DNA of 64,000 nucleotides, taken from contig NZ_JAIUCY010000003.1 in assembly GCF_020179755.1 (NCBI RefSeq), positions 248,001-312,000 on the forward strand, written 5' to 3'. Below, in pieces: positions 45,060 to 53,013 of the stretch. The position numbers were made by a program, and so were the translations under genes. This DNA comes from Herbaspirillum sp. alder98. Its GTDB lineage: Bacteria; Pseudomonadota; Gammaproteobacteria; Burkholderiales; Burkholderiaceae_D. Position 1 is the first letter of the stretch. Each line of letters opens with the position of its first letter. Under the pieces are notes generated by a model, which saw only the letters and a program-made list of their open reading frames with translations, was not told where the DNA came from and searched no databases.

Positions 45060-46348
45060 ATCGTCTGGTTAAAGCCGGAAATCAATGGCGTAAGCAAGGC
45101 CATGGTGCGCTCGGTGGCGCCCTGGTGACTGCGGGCAAAGGCGAGCGCGGCGCTGCTCATCCGTGCATACCGGTCAGCGTCGTCCATGAGCATGCGCCAG
45201 CCGCGCAACAATTCACCTGCATCGGCGACTCGCACTGCTGCGCCGGCTGCGATGGCCTGCTCAGTGATGCCCTCGAAGTTGAAGGTGTGCATGCCAATCA
45301 TGACCGGCTTGCCCAGCGCCAAGGCCTCGATCAGATTCTGCCCGCCCAGCGGTAACAGACTGCCGCCAATGAAAGCTGCGTCGCAAGCGGCATAGTAGGC
45401 AAACATCTCCCCCATAGAATCACCCAGCACCACGTCGGCCCCCCCGACGCCGAAATCAATGCGGGGCTGCGAGCGTCGCAGCAATGACAAACCCCGAGCC
45501 GTCACCAGCGTAGCAACTTCGTCGAAACGCTGAGGATGGCGTGGCACGATGATGGTCAGCCATTCCGATTTGCCCAATTTTTCGAGCGCATCGAGGATCA
45601 GCTTTTCTTCTCCTTCGCGCGTACTGGCACATAACAGAACACGGCGTTTGCCAACGGCCTGCCTCCAGGCGGAGCCCAGCTCGGCCATCGCCGGCGGAAC
45701 CTGCACGTCGAATTTCAGGCTTCCCGTTACTTCCACATGCCGCGCGCCAAAAGCACGCAGGCGCTGCGCGTCGGCATCGGATTGCGCGCCCACGCTGACA
45801 ATGGCGTCGGCCGCGGGACGCAGCAAACCGGCAAAGCGCTGCCCGCGACGCAACGAGCGCTCGGACAGGCGGGCGTTGGCCAGCATCACCGGCACATTGT
45901 GCTGCCGGCACTGCGCCATCAGGTTTGGCCAGACTTCTGTTTCCATCAGAATGCATGCAAGCGGCCGGAAATGCCGTAAAAAGCGCGCGCACATCCACCC
46001 TGTGTCATAAGGCAGAAAGCTTTGCTGCACCCGGGCACCGTATTTGCCGAACAGCTGGGCACCGGTAGTACGCCCGGTCGCAGTCATGTGCGTGAGTACG
46101 ACGGCGTACTGTGGATACTGACGCAACAAGGCATCGATGAGCGGCTCTGCGGCGCGGGTCTCGCCAACCGACACTGCATGCACCCAGATGCAGCGGGCGT
46201 TGCTTCGCACTGACCCGGAATAGAATCCAAGCCGCTCTGCAATGTGCCGACGATACCCGGGTTCTTTTCGTCCCCTTCGCCATAGACGCAGCAATACCAG
46301 CGGCATGGCGATCCACCACAAGGCAGAATAAAGTATGCGCGACATCAA
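45056..46348 (-). CDS. waaA: 3-deoxy-D-manno-octulosonic acid (Kdo) transferase
   Basis: Inner-membrane-anchored GT30 enzyme that adds Kdo to lipid IVA in LPS synthesis. 430 residues. N-terminal anchor (ILYSALWWIAMPLVLLRLW), HAVSVGE with the catalytic Glu region (about residue 60), LTHMTATG, and C-terminal CMP-Kdo site GDSMGEMFAYY...FIGGSLLPLGGQN. Its ATG overlaps the kdoO stop (ATGA-type, 4 bases), so they are one operon. Number of Kdo units added unknown. Confidence 0.95.
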   Translation of the reverse strand: MMSRILYSALWWIAMPLVLLRLWRRGRKEPGYRRHIAERLGFYSGSVRSNARCIWVHAVSVGETRAAEPLIDALLRQYPQYAVVLTHMTATGRTTGAQLFGKYGARVQQSFLPYDTGWMCARFLRHFRPLACILMETEVWPNLMAQCRQHNVPVMLANARLSERSLRRGQRFAGLLRPAADAIVSVGAQSDADAQRLRAFGARHVEVTGSLKFDVQVPPAMAELGSAWRQAVGKRRVLLCASTREGEEKLILDALEKLGKSEWLTIIVPRHPQRFDEVATLVTARGLSLLRRSQPRIDFGVGGADVVLGDSMGEMFAYYAACDAAFIGGSLLPLGGQNLIEALALGKPVMIGMHTFNFEGITEQAIAAGAAVRVADAGELLRGWRMLMDDADRYARMSSAALAFARSHQGATERTMALLTPLISGFNQTI

Positions 46349-47214
46349 ACCAGCGGATGGCCTGCCAGGCGCGTCAGGATGGCCAGCGGGCTCGAAGCAG
46401 GGTCATACTGTTCTTCCGGCCGCAGATGCAACGTCTGTTCAAGCATGTACTGGCCAGACATCACAGCATGCGAAGTCTGATCGGAAAAACACACCCATAC
46501 CGACCCTGCCGGAAACGGCACGGTAACCTGCGTGGCTTCTTGCTGAAACACCATGTCCTTCTTCATGCCGTCATGCAACTGCAGCATCAAATGGTCATAT
46601 TCGCTCCGCAACGACTTGGTAACGTGGAGCGACTTCATCACACTTGCCTGCCAGTGCACGTATGGCTTGGCACGTGGCAAAAACCGCCGCGCCACTGTTT
46701 CGAACGGCTCACCTACACGCCAGACGCGCGGCTGCCCCTCTGGATTGACGTTGGTAAACACCCGCAAGATGCGCTCGCCATGATTGGGCCGGGAAGGGAA
46801 GGCATCGACATGCATGCGGCGATCGTCGGCGCGCCACGACTGTGATCGGGTTTCTACCTTGGTCGGACGATAACTGGTGGGGGCCAGACGCAACGCCTTA
46901 GCGTACTTGGGTAACAGCGAATGAACCAGCGATAGCGCCTGCTCGCGAAAGCGCCCGATCATGACCGCCAGCGCCAGTTGCACTTCGGTATCGCCAGCCG
47001 CGCCCTTGAGATGCCCGCGTGCGTCGAGACTGATATTGCGTATCTTGGGATCACGTACCGCCGGGTCGAGCAGGCTGCGCTCGGACTCCAGCAATTCGAA
47101 AGGCAAGTTCGGAAAATACAGAACCTTGCCTGCCTCGAGCGCGGTAATCCATTGGTCGTTGGGGGTGTCAATCTGCCAGGTGGACAGATCGATCTCGAAA
47201 ATTTGCGATTCCAT
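46345..47214 (-). CDS. kdoO: Kdo 3-hydroxylase (Fe(II)/2-oxoglutarate dioxygenase)
   Basis: Adds a hydroxyl at C-3 of Kdo on Kdo-lipid A to make the Ko sugar, as known for Burkholderia and Yersinia KdoO. 289 residues. Iron ligands in HVDAF (H136, D138 by count) and the distal His in SDQTSHAVMSGQY, with RILRVFTNVNPEG and WQASVMKSL in the double-stranded beta-helix. Family PF11004 (Kdo_hydroxy). It sits between waaC and waaA, as in other Kdo-hydroxylating species. Presence of Ko instead of Kdo depends on oxygen. Confidence 0.92.
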   Translation of the reverse strand: MESQIFEIDLSTWQIDTPNDQWITALEAGKVLYFPNLPFELLESERSLLDPAVRDPKIRNISLDARGHLKGAAGDTEVQLALAVMIGRFREQALSLVHSLLPKYAKALRLAPTSYRPTKVETRSQSWRADDRRMHVDAFPSRPNHGERILRVFTNVNPEGQPRVWRVGEPFETVARRFLPRAKPYVHWQASVMKSLHVTKSLRSEYDHLMLQLHDGMKKDMVFQQEATQVTVPFPAGSVWVCFSDQTSHAVMSGQYMLEQTLHLRPEEQYDPASSPLAILTRLAGHPLV

Positions 47215-47360
47215 CCCTCTATTATGCCCTCAAGCTTTCATCATGTGTTTCTAGGCAACCGCCCCGAGAATCCTTAAGAGGGCCGCCACAGGCGGCTTCG
47301 AGGCTGTTTGAAAAAGTTTGAAAGGGAATTTTGACGCGCATCAACGCATATGTCCCTGGG

Positions 47361-48338
47361 TCAATCAAGCAGACTCATCGCCGCGGCTAATACCTCATCC
47401 CCACTTGGCGGCAAGCCGGCGTCTCCGAGGTTAATGACTGCGGACGACCAGTTCCCCTCGGTCTTCCAGCGCGGCGAATCGCAATATATCTCCACGGTAG
47501 GTTTGCAATAGGCCGCAGCGATATGCGTCAGACCGGTATCAAGCCCCACCACCAGGCGCGCCCTCCAGACCAGACTGACCGCATCCATCAGCGGCAACGC
47601 CGGCAATACTTTAGCCCCGGGGATCTGACTAGCCAGCAGCTGTGCGACCTGTTTTTCGTCGTTGCTCCCCCATGGCAGCAACACCGGCACGGCGCGTGCA
47701 GCGATGGCCTGCCCCAACGCAACCCATTGCTCCTGTGACCACTGCTTGGCCGCGCGCGCCGTCCCGTGAAAAAATACTGCATAGGGGCTGGCCGGCATCC
47801 AATCCAGATGTGTTTGCGGGGGCGCCTGCAAGGCAAAATCGGCATCGCCATCGGCCACATAGCCGAGTGCGCCTGCGGCTACCAGCCGGGCCCGCATTAC
47901 GGCGTGCGTATGCAGCCCGACCTTGATACTTTGATCATGGAAAATACGGGACAACGGCTCGTAGCCCGAGCCCTCGGTTGCATTGGCCAGTCCAACCCGC
48001 TTGCCGCCCGGCGCCAGACGCGCCATGCGCATGAGCACGCTGGTCTTGAGCAGGCCCTGGGTATCGAAGACCAGATCGTAATGCCGTGCACGCAGCTGCT
48101 GGCGAAAAGCGACGATCTCGGCCCTGGTAATGGCCGACCACAGGGTTTTTCGCCAACGTCGCAATGCCACCGGAATGATCTGGTCCACATGCGCATTGAG
48201 TCGGACCAGGCTGATATAGGCCTCTTCCACTACCCAGTCGATCTGCGCGTCCGGATAATGGCGACGGATATCTGCCACCATCGGCATGTTGTGGACGACG
48301 TCGCCGAGCGACGAAACGCGAACGATAAGGATCTTCAA
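47361..48338 (-). CDS. waaC: LPS heptosyltransferase I
   Basis: Transfers the first heptose to Kdo2-lipid A (GT9). 325 residues, starting MKILIVRVSSLGDVVHNMP, a perfect family start with catalytic Asp in SLGD. The C-terminal ADP-heptose domain has HGTARAAKQWS and GLDTGLTHIAAAY. It is in the minus-strand operon phosphohexomutase - waaC - kdoO - waaA. A short hairpin (GCCGCC/GGCGGC, 47282-47296) lies in the 146-bp gap before kdoO. Confidence 0.95.
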   Translation of the reverse strand: MKILIVRVSSLGDVVHNMPMVADIRRHYPDAQIDWVVEEAYISLVRLNAHVDQIIPVALRRWRKTLWSAITRAEIVAFRQQLRARHYDLVFDTQGLLKTSVLMRMARLAPGGKRVGLANATEGSGYEPLSRIFHDQSIKVGLHTHAVMRARLVAAGALGYVADGDADFALQAPPQTHLDWMPASPYAVFFHGTARAAKQWSQEQWVALGQAIAARAVPVLLPWGSNDEKQVAQLLASQIPGAKVLPALPLMDAVSLVWRARLVVGLDTGLTHIAAAYCKPTVEIYCDSPRWKTEGNWSSAVINLGDAGLPPSGDEVLAAAMSLLD

Positions 48339-48384
48339 GGCTGGCCCGGAATGACTGTATTCAATGGGCCAGCATCTTACCCGA

Positions 48385-49758
48385 TCAGAACGGCAAAGTT
48401 ACATCCGGACGCGCCGCTAATATGACCTTGCGGAATTCATTTTGAATTCTTGTCAACGCTCCCTCGGTTTCAGCCTCGAATCGCAGCACTACGACCGGCG
48501 TGGTATTGGAAGCGCGCGCCAGACCAAAACCGTCGGCGTATTCGACACGCAGACCATCGATGCGAATAATGTCTTGCGCGCCGTCGAAGCTGGCCTCGCC
48601 CTGCAATTGCGCGATCAGCGCGAAATTTTCGCCTTCCTGCATCTGCAGCTGAAGCTCAGGCGTACTGACCGACTGCGGCAGGGCATTGAGCGTGGCTGAC
48701 GGATCAGGCTCCCGCGCCAGCAATTCGAGCATGCGTACACCGGCATACAGGCCATCGTCGAACCCGAACCAACGATCCTTGAAAAAGATGTGTCCGCTCA
48801 TTTCACCGCCCAATGGAGCACCGGTTTCACGCAATTTGGCCTTGACCAGCGAATGCCCGGTCTTCCACATCAGCGGCTGACCGCCACGCGCCAAAATCCA
48901 TGGGGCTAGATGACGAGTGCATTTCACGTCATAAAGAATTTGCTGGCCCGGATTGCGCTTTAGCACATCGGCGGCGAACAGCATCAGTTGACGGTCCGGA
49001 TAGATGATCTGACCGTCCTTGGTCACAAGACCCAGACGATCTCCGTCGCCGTCAAAAGCCAAACCAATCTCATTGTCACTTTCCTGCAGGCAACCAATCA
49101 GATCTTGCAGATTCTCTGGGTGGGCCGGGTCCGGATGGTGATTCGGAAACGTGCCATCCACCTCGCAAAACAGTTCGGTAACTTCACAACCCAGTGCGCG
49201 GTAGACTTCACCGGCAAACGCACCCGCCACCCCGTTGCCGCAATCCACGGCAATCTTCATGGGCCGCGCCAGCTTGACGTCACCGATCATCCGTTGAATG
49301 TATGCTTGCCTGATATCGTGGGTGACGTAACCGCCATTACCCTTGGGAAACACTCCTTCGACGATAGCCTGGTACAGCTGCTGAATGGTTTCACCATGAA
49401 TCGCCTCACCTGCCAACACCATCTTGAAACCGTTATAGTCAGGCGGGTTATGACTGCCCGTGACCATGATGCCCGATTGCGTATCCAGCACATTGGTCCC
49501 GAAATAAACCATCGGTGTTGCGACCATGCCGAGGTCGATGACATCCACCCCGACCGACTGCAACCCGCGCGCCAATTCAGCCGCCAGTTCCGGCCCCGAG
49601 AGGCGGCCATCTCGCCCGATCACCACTTTTTTCTGACCGCGCGCCAGCGCCGCGGCCCCGAAAGCCTGACCAATCTGTCGGGCTACCTGCCCATTCAGGG
49701 TTTTATCGATGATGCCCCGGATATCGTAGGCTTTGAATATGGATGGTGATAGGTTCAT
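48385..49758 (-). CDS. Phosphomannomutase/phosphoglucomutase
   Basis: Interconverts hexose 6- and 1-phosphates for LPS and polysaccharide precursors. 457 residues of the alpha-D-phosphohexomutase family: active Ser102 in GIMVTGSHNPPDYNG, metal loop DGDGDRLG, sugar loop GGEMSGH, and phosphate loop RASNTTPVVVLRFE. It is AlgC/ManB-like. The ATG at 49758 (MNLSPSIFKAYDIRG) is used; the longer frame upstream is rejected. First gene of the core-LPS operon with waaC 46 bp downstream. Confidence 0.92.
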   Translation of the reverse strand: MNLSPSIFKAYDIRGIIDKTLNGQVARQIGQAFGAAALARGQKKVVIGRDGRLSGPELAAELARGLQSVGVDVIDLGMVATPMVYFGTNVLDTQSGIMVTGSHNPPDYNGFKMVLAGEAIHGETIQQLYQAIVEGVFPKGNGGYVTHDIRQAYIQRMIGDVKLARPMKIAVDCGNGVAGAFAGEVYRALGCEVTELFCEVDGTFPNHHPDPAHPENLQDLIGCLQESDNEIGLAFDGDGDRLGLVTKDGQIIYPDRQLMLFAADVLKRNPGQQILYDVKCTRHLAPWILARGGQPLMWKTGHSLVKAKLRETGAPLGGEMSGHIFFKDRWFGFDDGLYAGVRMLELLAREPDPSATLNALPQSVSTPELQLQMQEGENFALIAQLQGEASFDGAQDIIRIDGLRVEYADGFGLARASNTTPVVVLRFEAETEGALTRIQNEFRKVILAARPDVTLPF

Positions 49759-50023
49759 ATGAAGTGAGATAGGCCGGAAAGAAGAAAAGTGGGATATACG
49801 ACTGAATACTATCCGCAAAAGCCAAAACATCTTTGCAAACCTACGAGCGAAATCAAACCGTAGAGTTTCCTGCGGACTCAAAGCTTGAAAGAAAACTCAA
49901 TCGGCAAACCAATAGCAAGTAATTTGCGCGTGCGCCCCACCAATTCCGACAAATTGGCGTACACGCTGTGCAATAATCTACGATTTAGAGACAATAAGTC
50001 GAAATTCGGGTGAGGATTTAGCA
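49759..50023. other. Divergent gap of 265 bp
   Basis: Between the phosphohexomutase and aminotransferase starts. AT-rich toward the plus-strand operon; TGAGGATTT before the GTG at 50024 is its ribosome binding site. No further element recognised. Confidence 0.4.
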
Positions 50024-51211
50024 GTGGCTACTATTGCAATTGAAGGGGGCTCGCCTGTCCGGGCGACAATGCTGGCTTATGCACGGCAGATCATTGACGA
50101 CGATGATCGCCGCGCAGTAGACGAAGTGCTGCGCGGTGACTGGCTCACCACCGGCCCTATGGTCAAAGCATTCGAAGAGGCGATCTCCGCCTATACCACT
50201 GCGCCGCATGCAGTCGCCGTCAACACCGGCACCGCTGCGTTGCATGCGGCTGTCTGGGCTGCCGGTATCCGCGCAGACGACGAGGTGATCGTCCCGGCGA
50301 TCTCTTTCGTTGCCAGCGCAAACTGCGTGCTATACATGGGTGCGAAGCCGGTCTTTGCCGATTTGTCGGCCGATACCCTCAACATCGATCCTGAAGACAT
50401 CGAACGCAAGATCACCTCGAAGACGAAAGCAATCATCGCCGTCGACTTCGCCGGCCATCCTGCTGACCATGACGCAATCTCGGCAATTGCGAAAAAGCAC
50501 GGATTGGTGACCATCTCGGACGCCGCCCACTCTTTAGGCGGGCGTTACAAGGGACGCAAGGTGGGAACTCTGCAGGATCTGACGGCACTGAGTTTCCATC
50601 CGGTGAAACAGGTAACGACCGGCGAGGGCGGCATGATCCTCACAGCCGACGAGACAATGTCCCGGCGTATGCGCTCCTTCCGCCACCACGGCATCGATCT
50701 GGACGTACACCAACGCTCCAAGAGCCAGTCCTGGCAATACGACGTCAATACTCTCGGCTATAACTATCGCATTCCCGACATCAATTGCGCACTTGGCCTG
50801 AGCCAGCTATCCAAACTAGACCGCTGGTTAGAGCGACGTGAACAGATTGCTCAAACCTATAAGACTGCGTTCGCGCAGCTGCCCCAATTGCAGCTGCCCA
50901 CAGTTCGTGATGACGTTTCGTCAGCATGGCACTTGTATGTGATACGGCTGGCCCCCGGCCGCCTGACGGCTTCCCGCGATAAAATTTTCGAAGCCCTGCG
51001 TGCAGAAAACATCGGCGTCAATGTTCATTACATTCCGATCCCGTGGCTGAGCCATTATGCGTCGCTAGGCTACACCCGTGGCAACTGGCCCGTCGCGGAA
51101 GACGCCCATTCTCGAATGATCAGCCTGCCAATGTTTCCAGGCATGAGCGACACGGACGTGCATGACGTCATTGCTGCGGTGACCAAAGTGGTCAATCATT
51201 ACAGCGCCTAA
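50024..51211 (+). CDS. DegT/DnrJ/EryC1/StrS aminotransferase, PseC-like
   Basis: PLP enzyme that puts an amino group on C-4 of a 4-keto-6-deoxy UDP-sugar. 395 residues. SFHPVKQVTTGEGG holds Lys195, and the FHPVK form is that of PseC-type enzymes. HGID and YNYRIPDINCALG follow the family. Start GTG at 50024 has a proper AGGA site. With the GNAT gene 4 bp downstream and the dehydratase at 42110 it could make a UDP-4-acetamido sugar (bacillosamine or altrosamine type). The exact stereochemistry cannot be told. Confidence 0.9.
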   Translation: MATIAIEGGSPVRATMLAYARQIIDDDDRRAVDEVLRGDWLTTGPMVKAFEEAISAYTTAPHAVAVNTGTAALHAAVWAAGIRADDEVIVPAISFVASANCVLYMGAKPVFADLSADTLNIDPEDIERKITSKTKAIIAVDFAGHPADHDAISAIAKKHGLVTISDAAHSLGGRYKGRKVGTLQDLTALSFHPVKQVTTGEGGMILTADETMSRRMRSFRHHGIDLDVHQRSKSQSWQYDVNTLGYNYRIPDINCALGLSQLSKLDRWLERREQIAQTYKTAFAQLPQLQLPTVRDDVSSAWHLYVIRLAPGRLTASRDKIFEALRAENIGVNVHYIPIPWLSHYASLGYTRGNWPVAEDAHSRMISLPMFPGMSDTDVHDVIAAVTKVVNHYSA

Positions 51212-51215
51212 GCCA

Positions 51216-51677
51216 ATGCAGGTAACCATTCGCCCGGCCTGCCAGGAAGATTGCCTTGACGTTTTTCGATGGCGCAACGACGAGCAGTCGCGAGCAATGT
51301 CCCGTAACAGCGCACCGCTGGATGAATCTGCACATGTAGCCTGGTTTGCCAGGGCGCTGCAAGACCCGCAGCGCTCGCTGCTGATCGCTGAAACCGCGTA
51401 CGGCACATTTGCAATGGTGAGGTTCGACGTGCTGGTACCACCCGAATGGGAAATCAGTATCGTTCTGGCCCCCGAAGCGCGCGGACAAGGCTTGGGACGC
51501 TCCGCGCTCGCCGCCGCAGTCGACTACTTCTTCAAACTTCATGCAGATGGGCGCGTGCTGGCCAGCGTCAAGAACGACAACACAATCAGCCAACGCCTTT
51601 TCCTTTCACAAGGATTCAAGGAAAGCAGCTGCCAAAATGACATGAAAACCTACTCGCTCATCCGTCAACAGCGGTGA
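51216..51677 (+). CDS. GNAT-family N-acetyltransferase, PseH-like
   Basis: A 153-residue acetyl-CoA dependent enzyme. Acetyl-CoA pyrophosphate loop in LAPEARGQGLGRSAL (R/Q-x-x-G-x-G/A pattern) near residues 91-105, and the fold fits GNAT, with the N-terminal IRPACQEDCLDVFRWRNDE like PseH. It probably acetylates the 4-amino group made by the preceding aminotransferase. Very short spacing to both neighbours marks one operon. Confidence 0.85.
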   Translation: MQVTIRPACQEDCLDVFRWRNDEQSRAMSRNSAPLDESAHVAWFARALQDPQRSLLIAETAYGTFAMVRFDVLVPPEWEISIVLAPEARGQGLGRSALAAAVDYFFKLHADGRVLASVKNDNTISQRLFLSQGFKESSCQNDMKTYSLIRQQR

Positions 51678-51709
51678 GCAAACCTTTCCCGCCTGCGGGA
51701 TTCATCCCA

Positions 51710-52417
51710 ATGAAAACTCTGATTATCATTCCCGCCCATAACGAGGAAGACAGCCTTCCCACGCTGTTGGGCGAACTCAAAGGCCTTGGTTACGATACCC
51801 TTGTCATCAACGACGCCTCCACCGACACGACCGCTGCCGTCGCCGCGGCGTATGGATCGCCAGTGGCGTCACTACCGGCCAATCTCGGCATTGGCGGTGC
51901 AGTTCAGACCGGGTTCATGTACGCGGTACGCCATGGTTATGATGCAGTCGTTCAACTTGACGGCGATGCTCAACACAATCCGATCTGGCTTGACGATGTT
52001 CTCGCGCCACTTCGCAGTGGGCGAGCCGATTGCGTTATTGGCTCGCGCTACACCAGGGAAAACTTCGATGTCGATTACAAGACCTCTTTTCCCCGCCGTA
52101 TGGGCATGTATTTTTCCAGCGGGGTTCTATATCTCGCCACGGGCTTGCGCATTACCGACACCACTTCCGGTTTCCGTGCACTCAATCGCGACGCCTTTAC
52201 TTTCTTCGCAACTGATTATCCGGTCGAACATCCCGAAGCAGAGGCGCTGTGCATGCTGTACCGTGCCGGCTTCAAGATCACGGAAGTCCCGGTGAAGATG
52301 CGTGGGCGAGCCGCAGGGGAGTCGCTCTTCACGATGTCAAAGGCCGCTCTCTACCCCTATCGATTGATCCTTGGCTTCCTTGGCCTCGCACTCAAAAAAC
52401 GGAGATATCAGCGATGA
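51710..52417 (+). CDS. Glycosyltransferase family 2 (DPM1-like)
   Basis: Cytoplasmic GT-A enzyme of 235 residues. MKTLIIIPAHNEEDSLPTLL is the nucleotide-sugar site start and QLDGDAQHNP the DxD-type metal site. It resembles dolichyl/undecaprenyl-phosphate sugar synthases of the DPM1/ArnC group without C-terminal membrane helices. ATG at 51710 is preferred to the GTG at 51674, which overlaps the GNAT stop. It is paired with a DUF2304 gene (4-bp overlap), a recurring pair. Confidence 0.88.
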   Translation: MKTLIIIPAHNEEDSLPTLLGELKGLGYDTLVINDASTDTTAAVAAAYGSPVASLPANLGIGGAVQTGFMYAVRHGYDAVVQLDGDAQHNPIWLDDVLAPLRSGRADCVIGSRYTRENFDVDYKTSFPRRMGMYFSSGVLYLATGLRITDTTSGFRALNRDAFTFFATDYPVEHPEAEALCMLYRAGFKITEVPVKMRGRAAGESLFTMSKAALYPYRLILGFLGLALKKRRYQR

Positions 52418-53010
52418 TCGCGATGTTCAAGACCAACTGGCCCGAGATCTTTCTGGCCACTTTACTGTTTTTCTACGTGGTAAAACTGATGCGCGCAGAG
52501 CGTATCAACGTTCGTATCGGCGGTGGCTGGCTAGTCGCATTGACCCTTCTGGTCATCCTTTGCCTGACCAACTGGCCCCTGCCGCAGATCGCCGTACGCT
52601 TCGGAAAAGGCTCGGTCCAGGCCGGCTTGATGCTGCTGCTTATCGGGTGGCTGGCATTGCTGATCGTCAACAACCATGTGCGCATATCCTCGATGACAGT
52701 CAAGTTGAAGCTGCTCACCCAGGAATTGGCCCTGATGCAGCAACGTCTGGACCAGATGGCATCGGGCCAAGTACATGAGCCTCGCGACGTGGGTGGCCCC
52801 ATTGTGGTCGCTGCAACACATCCTGCCCCTGCTGCGCCGCTGCAACAAACACGATCAATACCAGTGATCAGGCAACTTGTCGGGGGTGTCTGGATCGTCG
52901 CTACTGTATATGTATTCGCCGTTTTTACCGGTTACTTCCCCCCTCAGGGAAAAGTCGGGGAATTCCTCACATTCCTTTTCACTACCCTGCAAGCTGAATA
53001 CCTGCACTAA
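52414..53010 (+). CDS. DUF2304-type membrane protein
   Basis: A 198-residue protein with three N-terminal membrane segments (ATLLFFYVVKLM, GGWLVALTLLVILCL, GLMLLLIGWLALLIV) then a coiled coil (LKLLTQELALMQQRLDQMAS), a pattern of DUF2304. An additional C-terminal membrane helix (VGGVWIVATVYVFAVF) is present. DUF2304 proteins accompany GT2 genes and may anchor them at the membrane; that is inference. ATG overlaps the GT2 stop (ATGA). Not an enzyme by itself, as far as can be seen. Confidence 0.75.
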   Translation: MIAMFKTNWPEIFLATLLFFYVVKLMRAERINVRIGGGWLVALTLLVILCLTNWPLPQIAVRFGKGSVQAGLMLLLIGWLALLIVNNHVRISSMTVKLKLLTQELALMQQRLDQMASGQVHEPRDVGGPIVVAATHPAPAAPLQQTRSIPVIRQLVGGVWIVATVYVFAVFTGYFPPQGKVGEFLTFLFTTLQAEYLH

Positions 53011-53013
53011 ACC

